From NCBI GenBank assembly GCA_016291375.1, contig JAEEXE010000009.1:1-64000 (forward strand): a stretch of 64,000 nucleotides of DNA, given 5' to 3'. This document shows, one piece after another, positions 19,753 to 29,581 of this stretch. The stretch comes from Butyrivibrio sp. GTDB taxonomy: Bacteria > Bacillota > Clostridia > Lachnospirales > Lachnospiraceae. The notes beneath the pieces are model-generated. The model was given only the letters and a program-made list of their open reading frames with translations, did no database searches and had not been told where the DNA came from. Position numbers and translations under genes: made by a program. The stretch's first letter is position 1. Each line of letters begins with the position of its first letter.

Positions 19753-22700
19753 TTATCCTATTCCGTAGGCGTCCTTCTGCTCCTGTGGCATTTCGTGATC
19801 CTTTAAGATGTCTTTGGCTTTTTTGATAAGGTCGTCTAGTGTGTAGTGGCGGAAGTAGCCGAGGTGATATTTATATTCTTTATCCTTGGATATACATGGG
19901 AATGTATCTGTTGGTGAGTGGTAACCCATGGAGGATCTTACGCATCCAAGTTCTATAAAGCTATCCGTATCTATTATGCTTGTCATCGAGTTCCCTGGCA
20001 TATACAAATACATGCAAGATTGATCAATATCAAAAGTAAATTCACAATCATTTCCGGTTACATCTCGTCCCGCGTAATCTGATTGTCCTACAGTCTCCCC
20101 CGTTAATGCATTATATCTACAGAGTTTTCCGTCAAAAAATGGTACTAGTAAAAGCTCTGTACCGCTTTTTTTATCACTAAAAAAAGCGGGTTTAAACATT
20201 CCTACATCAAGCGATGGAATATCTGCCTGTTCTTTTCCTTTAATATCACTTATAACGATATCTTTTTTGTCATATGCCGCAAGTAATGTTCCGTCCTCAT
20301 TCATGGAAACATATTGAGTTTCATCCCATCCGTCATGATATTCGAAATGATATATCTCGTTTTCATCTATATCGATAATATAATCATTAGTTCCGGATAC
20401 GTAGATATATCCTTGCTTCTCGAAATAAAACAGATCCTTGATCGAAGCTAATTTTTCTAACGGAACGTGGTATCTGTCTCTTTTTCCTGAAGAAACATCA
20501 TATACTACTGCAAAATAATCGGAATTATCACGATCCATAAATACAATCTTTCCGTTATCATATTTTGGCTCAACTAAATCATGAAATGTGTGGTCATTTA
20601 GCTTTTGTTCCGTGTATTCTCCGGTATTACAGTCAATACTGTATAGGATCAGATCGGAATACAATTCTGATGCGTGATTGGTTACCAGTAATTTTCCTTC
20701 ATAGCTTCCCAATATCGAAAGATGACCAGCGTTGTTTTTACTAATCGGAAGTATTCCACTTGTCTTATAAGCCATAGTATTTGGATCAAATATATCCAAA
20801 ACAGTCTCATCTTCCTTTTTAAAAACCGTAACCGCTACATTATCATCAAGAAATGATCTGAAAAGACTCTCTACCTCAGGCGAATTTTCATAAGAAGTCC
20901 ACTCCTTATCACTTGTAAGTGAAGTATAATAAATAATTCGACTGCTGTTACGTTGCGAAACATATATACCGGCACCTGTAGCAACTTTGGTGATATTATC
21001 TGCAAAATACTTCATAACAGCGATAGAATCACTTTTACTTGGCATTGGAGGATCGATCGTCGCATCTCCGCCGTTTGAAGTTATCAATCCGGGAAACTGA
21101 TCATCTTTATTTGCATACCCATATATTATTGGACAATCTATAGCATAGTGATGCAGCTTTTCTCCGGACTCCATGTCATAAATATCGCAGACATTGCTCG
21201 AATAATAAGATACCGAATTGCTAGCCGGAGTATATATAAAGTCTGCACTGTATGAAATACCATCGTACAAAAATTCATTTTCCCACTTTACGGACAGATC
21301 GTTCGTATCAAAGCATTGAATCATCTCTCGATCGGTAGAAAATATTTTCATATTATAAAAACCTGTATTTGAAGAATTCATCTCTTCTGTAGTGTAAGCC
21401 AAAAGAAAATCACTATCTGTCGGCAAAAGAGCTGATTTAATATTTAAAGACGATATCCCCGTATCTTTTATTATTGCCTTGTCCGCTATTATGTCATATA
21501 TTCCAATCGCACAATTTTCTTCATGCGTTATACAGGTAAATGCAATCTTGCTATTGTCGGGCGATAAAGAAACATTTCCTAAACCGCGCGAACTATTCAT
21601 AGAATCTGTTATTTCCGCAGGAAGCTTATACTCCGCAATTTCTGATCCGTCAGTTTGAGAAAGAATACAAAATTCGCCGTCACTTAACGCTATTAAAAGG
21701 TTTCCATCCGGTCTTATATTAACTCTTCCCGATACTGATTCATCCGAATATTCTTTTTCCCATACAATGCTGCCATCATCGGGATTAATACACTTTAAAA
21801 AATGAGCTCCAATTATCAATACTTTTCTGCCCGAAAGAATCTTATAATTCTTGGGAACAGAATTACTGTCATCAGGAACAAAGCTATACAATTCGTCATG
21901 AGTCTTTGCATCCCATATCTTGATAATGCCTTTGGTATCCATAGCTACAAAGAGTTTTTCCTCAGCACTTGTATCCATCGTGTTTATAGCATTAGGCATT
22001 TCATAATTCCAAACAGGCGCAATATTTGCAGAAGATATCGGAATATATGCCATTGTGGCGTCTGTTATCGCTTTAACAGCCTCATCGGTAACAGGTCTGT
22101 CGGGCATCTCTTCATTCGGAAGGGAATAAATAGCCAGATGAAGCGCATCCATTCTGTCATCTTGGTCCATCAGTTTCTGCGCCTCATTTGCAAGGTATTT
22201 GGACTGGCTTATGAGCGAAGCGCGGTAGCTATCGTTAACCTTCTTATTGCTGTAGATCATGTATCCTGCAAAAGCAAGCGTCACAACCATTACCGCAGCA
22301 AAAACAGCAGTCAGTCGTTTCATCTTGTACTGACGCTGTCTATCCATAAGTTCATTATATTCACAACCTATAAGAGCAGCTACAAGGCGCGGCAACTCTA
22401 CGTTCTTGGCTTCTCTTGCAGGAAGTCTAAAGTCACAGGAAAGAGGTTCTACAGGGATTGTCTCAGTTTCTTCGATCCCCTGCTCATTGACTCTTGTGAC
22501 TTGTTTATTTTTTAAAATCTCAGGCACAACATCTACAGGCTCGCCATCAGCCAGAACCGTAAGGATCTGATCCTGAGTATGGTTCTGTAAAAAGAGCTTT
22601 ATCTCTCTTTCAACCCACATTGATTTGCATGTGTTGGTTGAACAAATAACAATAAGATAGTCGGCATTCTCAAGAGCCTCAGCGATAGTCCCGCTGAGGT

Positions 22701-22881
22701 CGCTTGTAATCGGAAGTTCATCAGTATCCCTGAATATCCTCTCTATCCTTTTAACGCCGGTCTTTTTTTGTATCTTGCGCGGAATGTGATAGTGCTCAAG
22801 ACTGCGCTCGATCGTAGCTGCGATCTTGTTATCAAGCTCAGCGTGTTTGTATGAAATAAATGCATTGTAGTGTGTACTCAT
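19753..22881 (-). CDS. TIR domain - TM - extracytoplasmic beta-propeller protein, copy 1
   Basis: TIR: MSTHYNAFISYKHAELDNKIA...LIVICSTNTCKSMWVEREIKLF; TM AVFAAVMVVTLAFAGYMIYS; WD40-like repeats (IKIWDAKTHDELYSF). Start set at 22881 (MSTHYN) with AAGGAGT upstream. Confidence 0.88.
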   Translation of the reverse strand: MSTHYNAFISYKHAELDNKIAATIERSLEHYHIPRKIQKKTGVKRIERIFRDTDELPITSDLSGTIAEALENADYLIVICSTNTCKSMWVEREIKLFLQNHTQDQILTVLADGEPVDVVPEILKNKQVTRVNEQGIEETETIPVEPLSCDFRLPAREAKNVELPRLVAALIGCEYNELMDRQRQYKMKRLTAVFAAVMVVTLAFAGYMIYSNKKVNDSYRASLISQSKYLANEAQKLMDQDDRMDALHLAIYSLPNEEMPDRPVTDEAVKAITDATMAYIPISSANIAPVWNYEMPNAINTMDTSAEEKLFVAMDTKGIIKIWDAKTHDELYSFVPDDSNSVPKNYKILSGRKVLIIGAHFLKCINPDDGSIVWEKEYSDESVSGRVNIRPDGNLLIALSDGEFCILSQTDGSEIAEYKLPAEITDSMNSSRGLGNVSLSPDNSKIAFTCITHEENCAIGIYDIIADKAIIKDTGISSLNIKSALLPTDSDFLLAYTTEEMNSSNTGFYNMKIFSTDREMIQCFDTNDLSVKWENEFLYDGISYSADFIYTPASNSVSYYSSNVCDIYDMESGEKLHHYAIDCPIIYGYANKDDQFPGLITSNGGDATIDPPMPSKSDSIAVMKYFADNITKVATGAGIYVSQRNSSRIIYYTSLTSDKEWTSYENSPEVESLFRSFLDDNVAVTVFKKEDETVLDIFDPNTMAYKTSGILPISKNNAGHLSILGSYEGKLLVTNHASELYSDLILYSIDCNTGEYTEQKLNDHTFHDLVEPKYDNGKIVFMDRDNSDYFAVVYDVSSGKRDRYHVPLEKLASIKDLFYFEKQGYIYVSGTNDYIIDIDENEIYHFEYHDGWDETQYVSMNEDGTLLAAYDKKDIVISDIKGKEQADIPSLDVGMFKPAFFSDKKSGTELLLVPFFDGKLCRYNALTGETVGQSDYAGRDVTGNDCEFTFDIDQSCMYLYMPGNSMTSIIDTDSFIELGCVRSSMGYHSPTDTFPCISKDKEYKYHLGYFRHYTLDDLIKKAKDILKDHEMPQEQKDAYGIG

Positions 22882-22895
22882 TTTCAAACTCCTTA

Positions 22896-22941
22896 ATTCT
22901 TAAGAAAACTTAAGAATTATCTACAACGGTTCTTAAGAATT
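22896..22941. promoter_or_regulatory. Cluster of CTTAAGAAT-type palindromes upstream of TIR copy 1
   Basis: Perfect 9-bp inverted repeat ATTCTTAAG-AAAA-CTTAAGAAT (22896-22917) plus a third site TTCTTAAGAATT (22930-22941), 15-60 nt upstream of the ATG. Confidence 0.65.
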
Positions 22942-22955
22942 GTCTGCTATCATAG

Positions 22956-23465
22956 ATAAAGTCGACGGTCTATACTATTGTTTTCCTTGAAAGCAGTCCC
23001 AAACCATTTAAGGATTACAATGATACCTTTGTTCATAAATTCTCAACTGCATCTGACAGCGGTCTCAAGCTAAACATGTTGCAAAATTATATATTTGTCC
23101 CGGTTGATATTTTCCTTGAGAAACTTCATAATAGTGGTATACAAAGCGAATTAGATGCATGGCTTGCATTCCTTGGATGCGATGAACCGGATTATATAAT
23201 TTCTCTTATCGAGCAGTATCCTTCATTTGAAGCAATGTATCAGGATCTATATAACATGTGTCTGAACACAGAAAGGATGATGGATATGTTCTCTGAAGAG
23301 CTTAAAATACTTGATCGAAACACAGTTAAATATATGATTGATGAGCTTCAGGACGAACTTGATGATACTAAGGCACAACTTACTGATGCACACAAACAGC
23401 TTGCTGATAAAGATGCTACCATTGCCAAGCTGCAACAGGAATTACAAAAACACCAAAGCAAATAA
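22956..23465 (+). pseudogene. 5'-truncated Rpn/PD-(D/E)XK nuclease-family transposase remnant
   Basis: In-frame homology runs upstream of the called ATG to a stop at 22953: IKSTVYTIVFLESSPKPFKDYNDTFVHKFSTASDSGLKLNMLQNYIFVPVDIFLEKL...FLGCDEPDYIISLIEQYPSFEAMYQDLYNM...; the N-terminal nuclease core is absent. Confidence 0.75.
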
Positions 23466-23525
23466 CGTCCACATGAGCCGGATCACACAATCCGGCTTTT
23501 TTCATATCAATTTACCGTAATAACA

Positions 23526-24065
23526 TCATTTTTTAGGTGCCAAAATCCCTGTAGTGATATTCATGAATCCAGCAATAAGTATTAAGGGATATTGCAGAAA
23601 ATAGATAATCACGGAAAGTCCTGTATTATCCTCAAACAATTCCTCTCCCCCTGCTGAAAAAGATATAGTGCCATGAATATATTGATTCACAAAATAATCT
23701 ATAAAATTTTTACATCCTAATTCGATTATTTTACTTATATGCTGTCCTTTACAAAGTCTACTGATACTACCATTATTTATGTAACAAGTCTTATAATCGA
23801 GATATGTAAAGAATACAATTAAACCGATCATCACTACTGTAAGGATTACTTTTTTGTATATGTCAAAAGATGATCCATCTCTATACATGCCAACTTTAGC
23901 ACTTATTCCGATAATGCTTCCAAATATCAAACCACCAAAAGGAATAAAAAATAAGAACGCAGCCAATAGCATATTAATATCAAGTAATAATGCTAAGTAG
24001 TAAACTACAGTACATATTATTAGCCCAATAAAAGTGTTTTTTATAAAATACAGATTCTTTTTCAT
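23526..24065 (-). CDS. Small multi-pass membrane protein, unknown
   Basis: Several hydrophobic segments, ORF with stop/start consistent with the operon direction. Confidence 0.65.
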   Translation of the reverse strand: MKKNLYFIKNTFIGLIICTVVYYLALLLDINMLLAAFLFFIPFGGLIFGSIIGISAKVGMYRDGSSFDIYKKVILTVVMIGLIVFFTYLDYKTCYINNGSISRLCKGQHISKIIELGCKNFIDYFVNQYIHGTISFSAGGEELFEDNTGLSVIIYFLQYPLILIAGFMNITTGILAPKK

Positions 24066-24257
24066 ACAATTTTCCTCTTCCTAAATCTTTTTTACCAATC
24101 CACTATCTCATCTCAGCGTTTTCAAACTCCATGTATTCATCTACAGGACGCATCATAGTAATCCATTGACAGTTTGGCATCGTAAAATTTTCCGTCGTTG
24201 TATCCCATTTTCTTCTCTCCTCCTACGCGTTTAAAAACACCAACAATGCCTTACTCT

Positions 24258-25268
24258 CTATATAGCGTTCGGTAACTTAAAGCCAAAGAACTTTTCTATA
24301 TACTTATTAATTCCTTCACTTCCAAAGAAAAGTCTGGGGTTTGATAAATAATAAGATATTAAAGTGGCTACTATGATTCCCAAGAGTATGGATATGATCC
24401 AAAATAATACTCTTGCAACAATTGACCCTCCGGCATTATTTAGTAACCACGTCTTACGAACAGCAAAAACAAACAGTGCACAAAATACAAATGTTATCAG
24501 CCAATATATTATTATTCTATTATCAATAGTTAACTTGCATTTTATACCAAGGAGTTTCTTTACATCGTCTAGACTGCAATCATATCCCTCTGGATGTCTC
24601 GCACTAGGTCTTATTACGGTACATAATAATTCCTCGGAATTATCAAGCTCGTATGTCCAAAAATATGTTTCTTTATCTTTATAATTAAGAGGCAAATAAT
24701 TAAAAGTCCCCTTTTTAAAGCTCATATTCTTTATTTCATCACCGATCCATATTCCATAGTATATATCTCCATGATCCTGTGTTCCGGGAATATACCAATA
24801 ATGCGTAAAGCAATCAAATATAATTCCCATCATAAAGTCATACTCATGCACAAAGCCATCGCAATATTCATATTCTACGCTTACACGATTACGTTCCTCA
24901 TTTTTTTGATATAATTCCCCAGATTTTCTATCAAATTTATAAGTCACTATTCCTAAATCAGATTTATCTGATCTAGAAACACCCCATAGAACAGCATCTT
25001 CCCAATCATATCTCTGCACAACTTCTATATTCAGGTCTTCAATAGCATCTTCTACCGAAGCGTACCTTCCCAAAGCCTCCCCCGCGGCATTCTTTGCCTC
25101 ATCATCTTTCGGATCAAAATATATAGAGTTATATTTGGGATTCTTTACGTTCGTTGCATAATTTCCATATCCTCCAGTGAACGAGCAAATCATTATTAGC
25201 ACTAAAACTGTCATGAATACTTTATTAGTTGTCTTCATTACCAATTTCTCCATCCTTCTAAAATTCAT
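24258..25268 (-). CDS. Membrane protein, unknown (paralog A of a tandem pair)
   Basis: N-terminal signal-like segment and two C-terminal TM segments; shares GDIYYGIWIGDEIKNMSFKKG and DVKKLLGIKCKLTIDNRIIIYWLIT with the neighbouring gene. Confidence 0.75.
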   Translation of the reverse strand: MNFRRMEKLVMKTTNKVFMTVLVLIMICSFTGGYGNYATNVKNPKYNSIYFDPKDDEAKNAAGEALGRYASVEDAIEDLNIEVVQRYDWEDAVLWGVSRSDKSDLGIVTYKFDRKSGELYQKNEERNRVSVEYEYCDGFVHEYDFMMGIIFDCFTHYWYIPGTQDHGDIYYGIWIGDEIKNMSFKKGTFNYLPLNYKDKETYFWTYELDNSEELLCTVIRPSARHPEGYDCSLDDVKKLLGIKCKLTIDNRIIIYWLITFVFCALFVFAVRKTWLLNNAGGSIVARVLFWIISILLGIIVATLISYYLSNPRLFFGSEGINKYIEKFFGFKLPNAI

Positions 25269-25291
25269 TGCATCTTTTACAGGCGGTTTAA

Positions 25292-26332
25292 TTACAGCGC
25301 CGCTGGATTGTTGGGTATAGTTATTCCAAATATTTTTTCCACTAATCTGACCGTTTGCAAACCATAAACAAGCCTTGGATTATATATAAAATTGATGATC
25401 AGCAATGCCACAACAGCACACAACACTATTGATATCAGCCAAAACAGTATCTTCTGTATTGATATCCCGGATACTGTTTGATTAAGCATGACAGATTTGA
25501 TGATTGATAAAATTGTCAGCAATGTCAATATAACTGTTATTATCAAATATATGATGATGCGCTTGTCGAAGGTGTATTTACACTTCATGCCTAAAAGTTC
25601 TTTTACATCTTTCGTATTATAGCTGAATCCTTCATCATCATCTTCCATGATGGCTTGACCAAGTATCTCCATAGAATCTTCTAGTTCATATGTGCATAAA
25701 TAAGCGTTTTTTCCCTCATACTTATCTATAGGACTGTATTCTAGTTTTCCTTTTTCGAATGATATATCTTTTACTTCTTCTCCAAACCATAATCCATAAT
25801 AAATATCTCCGATTTTTCCAGCTTCACTTTTACCTTGAGGGATAAAATGTCCACCACCTGCGCTCGAACACATAAGATCAAATATAGCCAAATCATCACA
25901 CCAGTCGGCATCCCCTATGTTCTTATAGTATAACGTCACCGATATGCTGTTCTCTGCCACTACTTTGTATAATTCTTTTGTATCGGTTTTATAGCGGTAG
26001 CACACCAACACATCTTCAGACTTCCAACCTTCAAGAACCAGCAAATATATTTCGTCGTTGGATCTATATTCTTTTAATGTATCAAGTCCTATATATTCCT
26101 TTACATCATCTATCGATTCATATTTGTCTATATACTCAAAATCTTCCGGAGCATCATTTGTTTCTGTCGCTAGTACAGGCAAGTAGGCATCTTTTCTGCC
26201 AAATACCTTGTAACGCGGGGAAGATATATACTTAGTGATAAAAACGTTAATAGGTATTATTATTGCAACTATAAGTAAAACAAAAAGGATAATATTAATT
26301 TTCTTCATTAATTTGATCCTCCAATCCAGCAA
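25292..26332 (-). CDS. Membrane protein, unknown (paralog B)
   Basis: Shares GDIYYGLWFGEEVKDISFEKG and DVKELLGMKCKYTFDKRIIIYLIIT with 24258-25268. Confidence 0.75.
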   Translation of the reverse strand: MLDWRIKLMKKINIILFVLLIVAIIIPINVFITKYISSPRYKVFGRKDAYLPVLATETNDAPEDFEYIDKYESIDDVKEYIGLDTLKEYRSNDEIYLLVLEGWKSEDVLVCYRYKTDTKELYKVVAENSISVTLYYKNIGDADWCDDLAIFDLMCSSAGGGHFIPQGKSEAGKIGDIYYGLWFGEEVKDISFEKGKLEYSPIDKYEGKNAYLCTYELEDSMEILGQAIMEDDDEGFSYNTKDVKELLGMKCKYTFDKRIIIYLIITVILTLLTILSIIKSVMLNQTVSGISIQKILFWLISIVLCAVVALLIINFIYNPRLVYGLQTVRLVEKIFGITIPNNPAAL

Positions 26333-26405
26333 TTATATTAACACCTACTTCCTCATTATTACTTACCCCTTCCTCACTATTTATCTCTACCTCTTTTTCA
26401 TTTCT

Positions 26406-29400
26406 TTATCCTATTCCGTAGGCGTCCTTCTGCTCTTGAGGCATCTCGTGATCCTGTAAAATGTCTTTGGCTTTTTTTATAAGATCGTCTAATGTATAGT
26501 GACGGAAGTAGCCAAGACGATTTACGCCTTCTTCATCTTCACAAGTACAGACGAATGTGTCTGTGGGAGCGTGATAGCCTAAAGATCCGTAAACGAATCC
26601 AATATCCATATAATTATCAATATCAATTATGTTAATCATCGTCGAGTAATGTAAGTATATGCAAGAATGCTCAGAGTCAACAGTGAAAGTACTATTGTAA
26701 TCAGGACCACCTGCTGTAAAATAATCCGTCTTCCCTATCAGCTCGCCTGTTGATGCATTATATCGACATAGGTTTCCATCTGTAAACGGAACAATAAGGA
26801 TCTCTGTGTTAGTTCTTTTTTCTTTATGGAATACAGGTCTATGTGTCTCTACACCCAATATCGAAATTGTAGCTTTTACATCTTCTTTATCTACCGTGCT
26901 TATATCTTTTATCACGATATCTCTTCCGTCAGAAGCCGCGATAAGTGTACCGTCTTCATTCATTGATACGCATACCGTTCCGTCCCATTTATTGTCATAT
27001 GATACAGACCTTATATCATTTTTATTGATATCAACTATATAATCCTGCTCCCAAGCAAGGTAAACAAGGCCTTGTTTTTCAAAGAAATATAATCCGCCAT
27101 CATTGCATTTTTCTTTTTCCGAAGTACAATACTCATCTGTTTCCCCTGTGGAAACATCGTAAATCATCACTATAATGCCCTTAGACTCGTCTTCCTCCAC
27201 AAATGCTATTTTACCGTTTTCATATTTCACATAATCTGTATAATCAATGTGATCAAAATAGTATTTATTTATTCTATCGGCTGTAACTTCTCCGGTCGAA
27301 TAGTCTACTGTTATTAGTCCAAGAGTGCCACCGGTTAAACGTGAATATGATAAAAGCAGTTTCCCTTCATAAGTACCAAGGAAGTCCATATGATAATATT
27401 CATCACTGTCGTCCGATAGCTCGACACTTTGAGTATGTTTTTTCAAACTGGGATCATAAAGATCAAGTATTACACTTTCTCCTTCTTTTTCAGTAAGAAC
27501 TGCCGCAATATTTTCATCAAGATACGATTTATAAATATCCACTGTCTCCGGCGCATCTTCATATGAAGTCCAATCTCTGTCGTAAACATCCGCGGAATAC
27601 CTGATAATACTGTTACTGTTTCTCTGATTAACAAATACGCCTGCCCCCATAAATACATTATTAATATCACCGATAAAATATGAAACAGTATTAATTGTAT
27701 CTTTATTTTCAGAATTAAAAATATCGCTGAAAGCCATACCTCCGCTTTCAGTCACGTAATATATCCTATCGTCTTCCTCATCAAACAATGCGTATACAAC
27801 CGGATCTGCGAAAACATATTCCTGAAGAACTTCACCTGTGGACAAGTCCCAAACTTCCGATCTATCACCCGAAAAATAAGCGAGTGAATTATTCTTATTT
27901 AGATTGATTAGATCTGAATTTAATTCGACATCAGTGACCAAAAACTCTTTTTCCCATTTTTCGGATAGATCCGTCGGATCAAAGCAAATCACCTTATCAT
28001 AATCCTTTTGGGTTGTTGTTGTATTAAGGAAAGTATGATTCGAACCCCAAGTATCCATATTATACGTAACCACCAGATTATCTGCAGTAGGAAATGAAAT
28101 ATCCGTTATATAATCCGCATTTAAATCTTCTAAAACTGCTTTTCCCGATTTAATGTCATATACACAAATCCCACCTTTTTCTTCACTGTTATAAACACTA
28201 AAAGCAATCTTACTGTTGTCAGATGATAAGACAGTATTCCCGATGGAAACTGATGATAAAGTAAAATCGCTAAATGATTTATACCAATCATCCGTCATCT
28301 CTTCAGGAAGCGTATACTCACTTACTATCTTCCCGTCTGCCGGAGAATAGACACGAAACTTACCTCCACTCAAAGCCAGAAGAATATTACCGTCTGATGT
28401 GAAATTAATACTTTCGTCAACAAGATTTTCATTTATAAAATAATCTTCCCAAATGACTTCTACGGTTCGAGAATCCAGGCATCCGATAAAATTAGTTCCA
28501 ACAACAATCATCTTATTATCCGGTAAAAACTCAAAATTTGAAGCAACCAGAAAACTGTTGGGTGGAATATATTCCGCGAGTTTTTTATTGTTTTTTAAAT
28601 CCCATATATTGAAATTTCCCGCCTTATCCAAGGCCGCAAAAAGTTTATAATCAGGCGATGCCGCCATTTTTACGACTGTGCTCGGAACTTCGTAATTCCA
28701 TATGGCTTGCATATTAGAAATATCTTTAGGATCATAAGCCAGTGTTGCCTTTGTTATCGCACTGACCGCCTCTGTAGTTACCGGTCTGTTCGGCATTTCT
28801 TCGCTCGGAAGAGCGTGAAGTGCAAGGTGAAGAGCGTCAATTCTGTCTCCACTATCAAGCAGTTTCTCGGCCTCATTCGCAAGATACTTGGACTGGCTTA
28901 TAAGAGAAGCTCGGTAACTTTCATTTATCTGATTCTTGCTGTAGAACATATATCCGGCGAAACCTAGAGCGATAGCCAAAATTCCCGCAAAAACAGCAGT
29001 CAGTCTTTTCATCTTGTACTGACGCTGCCTGTCCATAAGTTCATTGTATTCACATCCAATAAGTGATGCAGCCAGACGCGGAAGCTCAGTATTCTTGGCT
29101 TCTCTTGCAGGTATTCTAAAATCACAGGAAAGAGGCTCAACAGGCACAAGCACTGTCTCTTCGATTCCCTGTTCGTTAATTCTTGTGACTTCTTTATTCT
29201 TAAGTATCTCAGGCACAACGTCGACGGGCTCGCCATCAGCCAGCACTGTAAGGATCTGATCCTGCGTGTGATTCTGTAAAAAGAGCTTTATCTCTCTTTC
29301 TACCCACATGGATTTGCAGGTATTGGTCGAGCATATAACTATAAGATAATCGGCGTTTTCAAGAGCTTCTGCGATAGTTCCGCTAAGATCGCTTGTAATC

Positions 29401-29570
29401 GGAAGTTCATCAGTATCTCTGAATATCCTCTCTATCCTTTTAACTCCGGTCTTCTTTTGTATCTTACGCGGAATATGATAGTGCTCAAGACTTCGCTCGA
29501 TCGTAGCTGCGATCTTGTTATCAAGCTCAGCGTGTTTGTATGAAATAAATGCATTGTAGTGTGTACTCAT
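26406..29570 (-). CDS. TIR domain - TM - extracytoplasmic beta-propeller protein, copy 2
   Basis: First 126 aa identical to copy 1; TM TAVFAGILAIALGFAGYMFYS; same C-terminal tail LGYFRHYTLDDLIKKAKDIL. Start set at 29570 (MSTHYN). Confidence 0.88.
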   Translation of the reverse strand: MSTHYNAFISYKHAELDNKIAATIERSLEHYHIPRKIQKKTGVKRIERIFRDTDELPITSDLSGTIAEALENADYLIVICSTNTCKSMWVEREIKLFLQNHTQDQILTVLADGEPVDVVPEILKNKEVTRINEQGIEETVLVPVEPLSCDFRIPAREAKNTELPRLAASLIGCEYNELMDRQRQYKMKRLTAVFAGILAIALGFAGYMFYSKNQINESYRASLISQSKYLANEAEKLLDSGDRIDALHLALHALPSEEMPNRPVTTEAVSAITKATLAYDPKDISNMQAIWNYEVPSTVVKMAASPDYKLFAALDKAGNFNIWDLKNNKKLAEYIPPNSFLVASNFEFLPDNKMIVVGTNFIGCLDSRTVEVIWEDYFINENLVDESINFTSDGNILLALSGGKFRVYSPADGKIVSEYTLPEEMTDDWYKSFSDFTLSSVSIGNTVLSSDNSKIAFSVYNSEEKGGICVYDIKSGKAVLEDLNADYITDISFPTADNLVVTYNMDTWGSNHTFLNTTTTQKDYDKVICFDPTDLSEKWEKEFLVTDVELNSDLINLNKNNSLAYFSGDRSEVWDLSTGEVLQEYVFADPVVYALFDEEDDRIYYVTESGGMAFSDIFNSENKDTINTVSYFIGDINNVFMGAGVFVNQRNSNSIIRYSADVYDRDWTSYEDAPETVDIYKSYLDENIAAVLTEKEGESVILDLYDPSLKKHTQSVELSDDSDEYYHMDFLGTYEGKLLLSYSRLTGGTLGLITVDYSTGEVTADRINKYYFDHIDYTDYVKYENGKIAFVEEDESKGIIVMIYDVSTGETDEYCTSEKEKCNDGGLYFFEKQGLVYLAWEQDYIVDINKNDIRSVSYDNKWDGTVCVSMNEDGTLIAASDGRDIVIKDISTVDKEDVKATISILGVETHRPVFHKEKRTNTEILIVPFTDGNLCRYNASTGELIGKTDYFTAGGPDYNSTFTVDSEHSCIYLHYSTMINIIDIDNYMDIGFVYGSLGYHAPTDTFVCTCEDEEGVNRLGYFRHYTLDDLIKKAKDILQDHEMPQEQKDAYGIG

Positions 29571-29581
29571 AAGGCGTCTTC

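Noticed and set aside
21802-22515. 237-aa + strand ORF
   Set aside because: Antisense to TIR copy 1, Arg/Tyr/His-rich noise.
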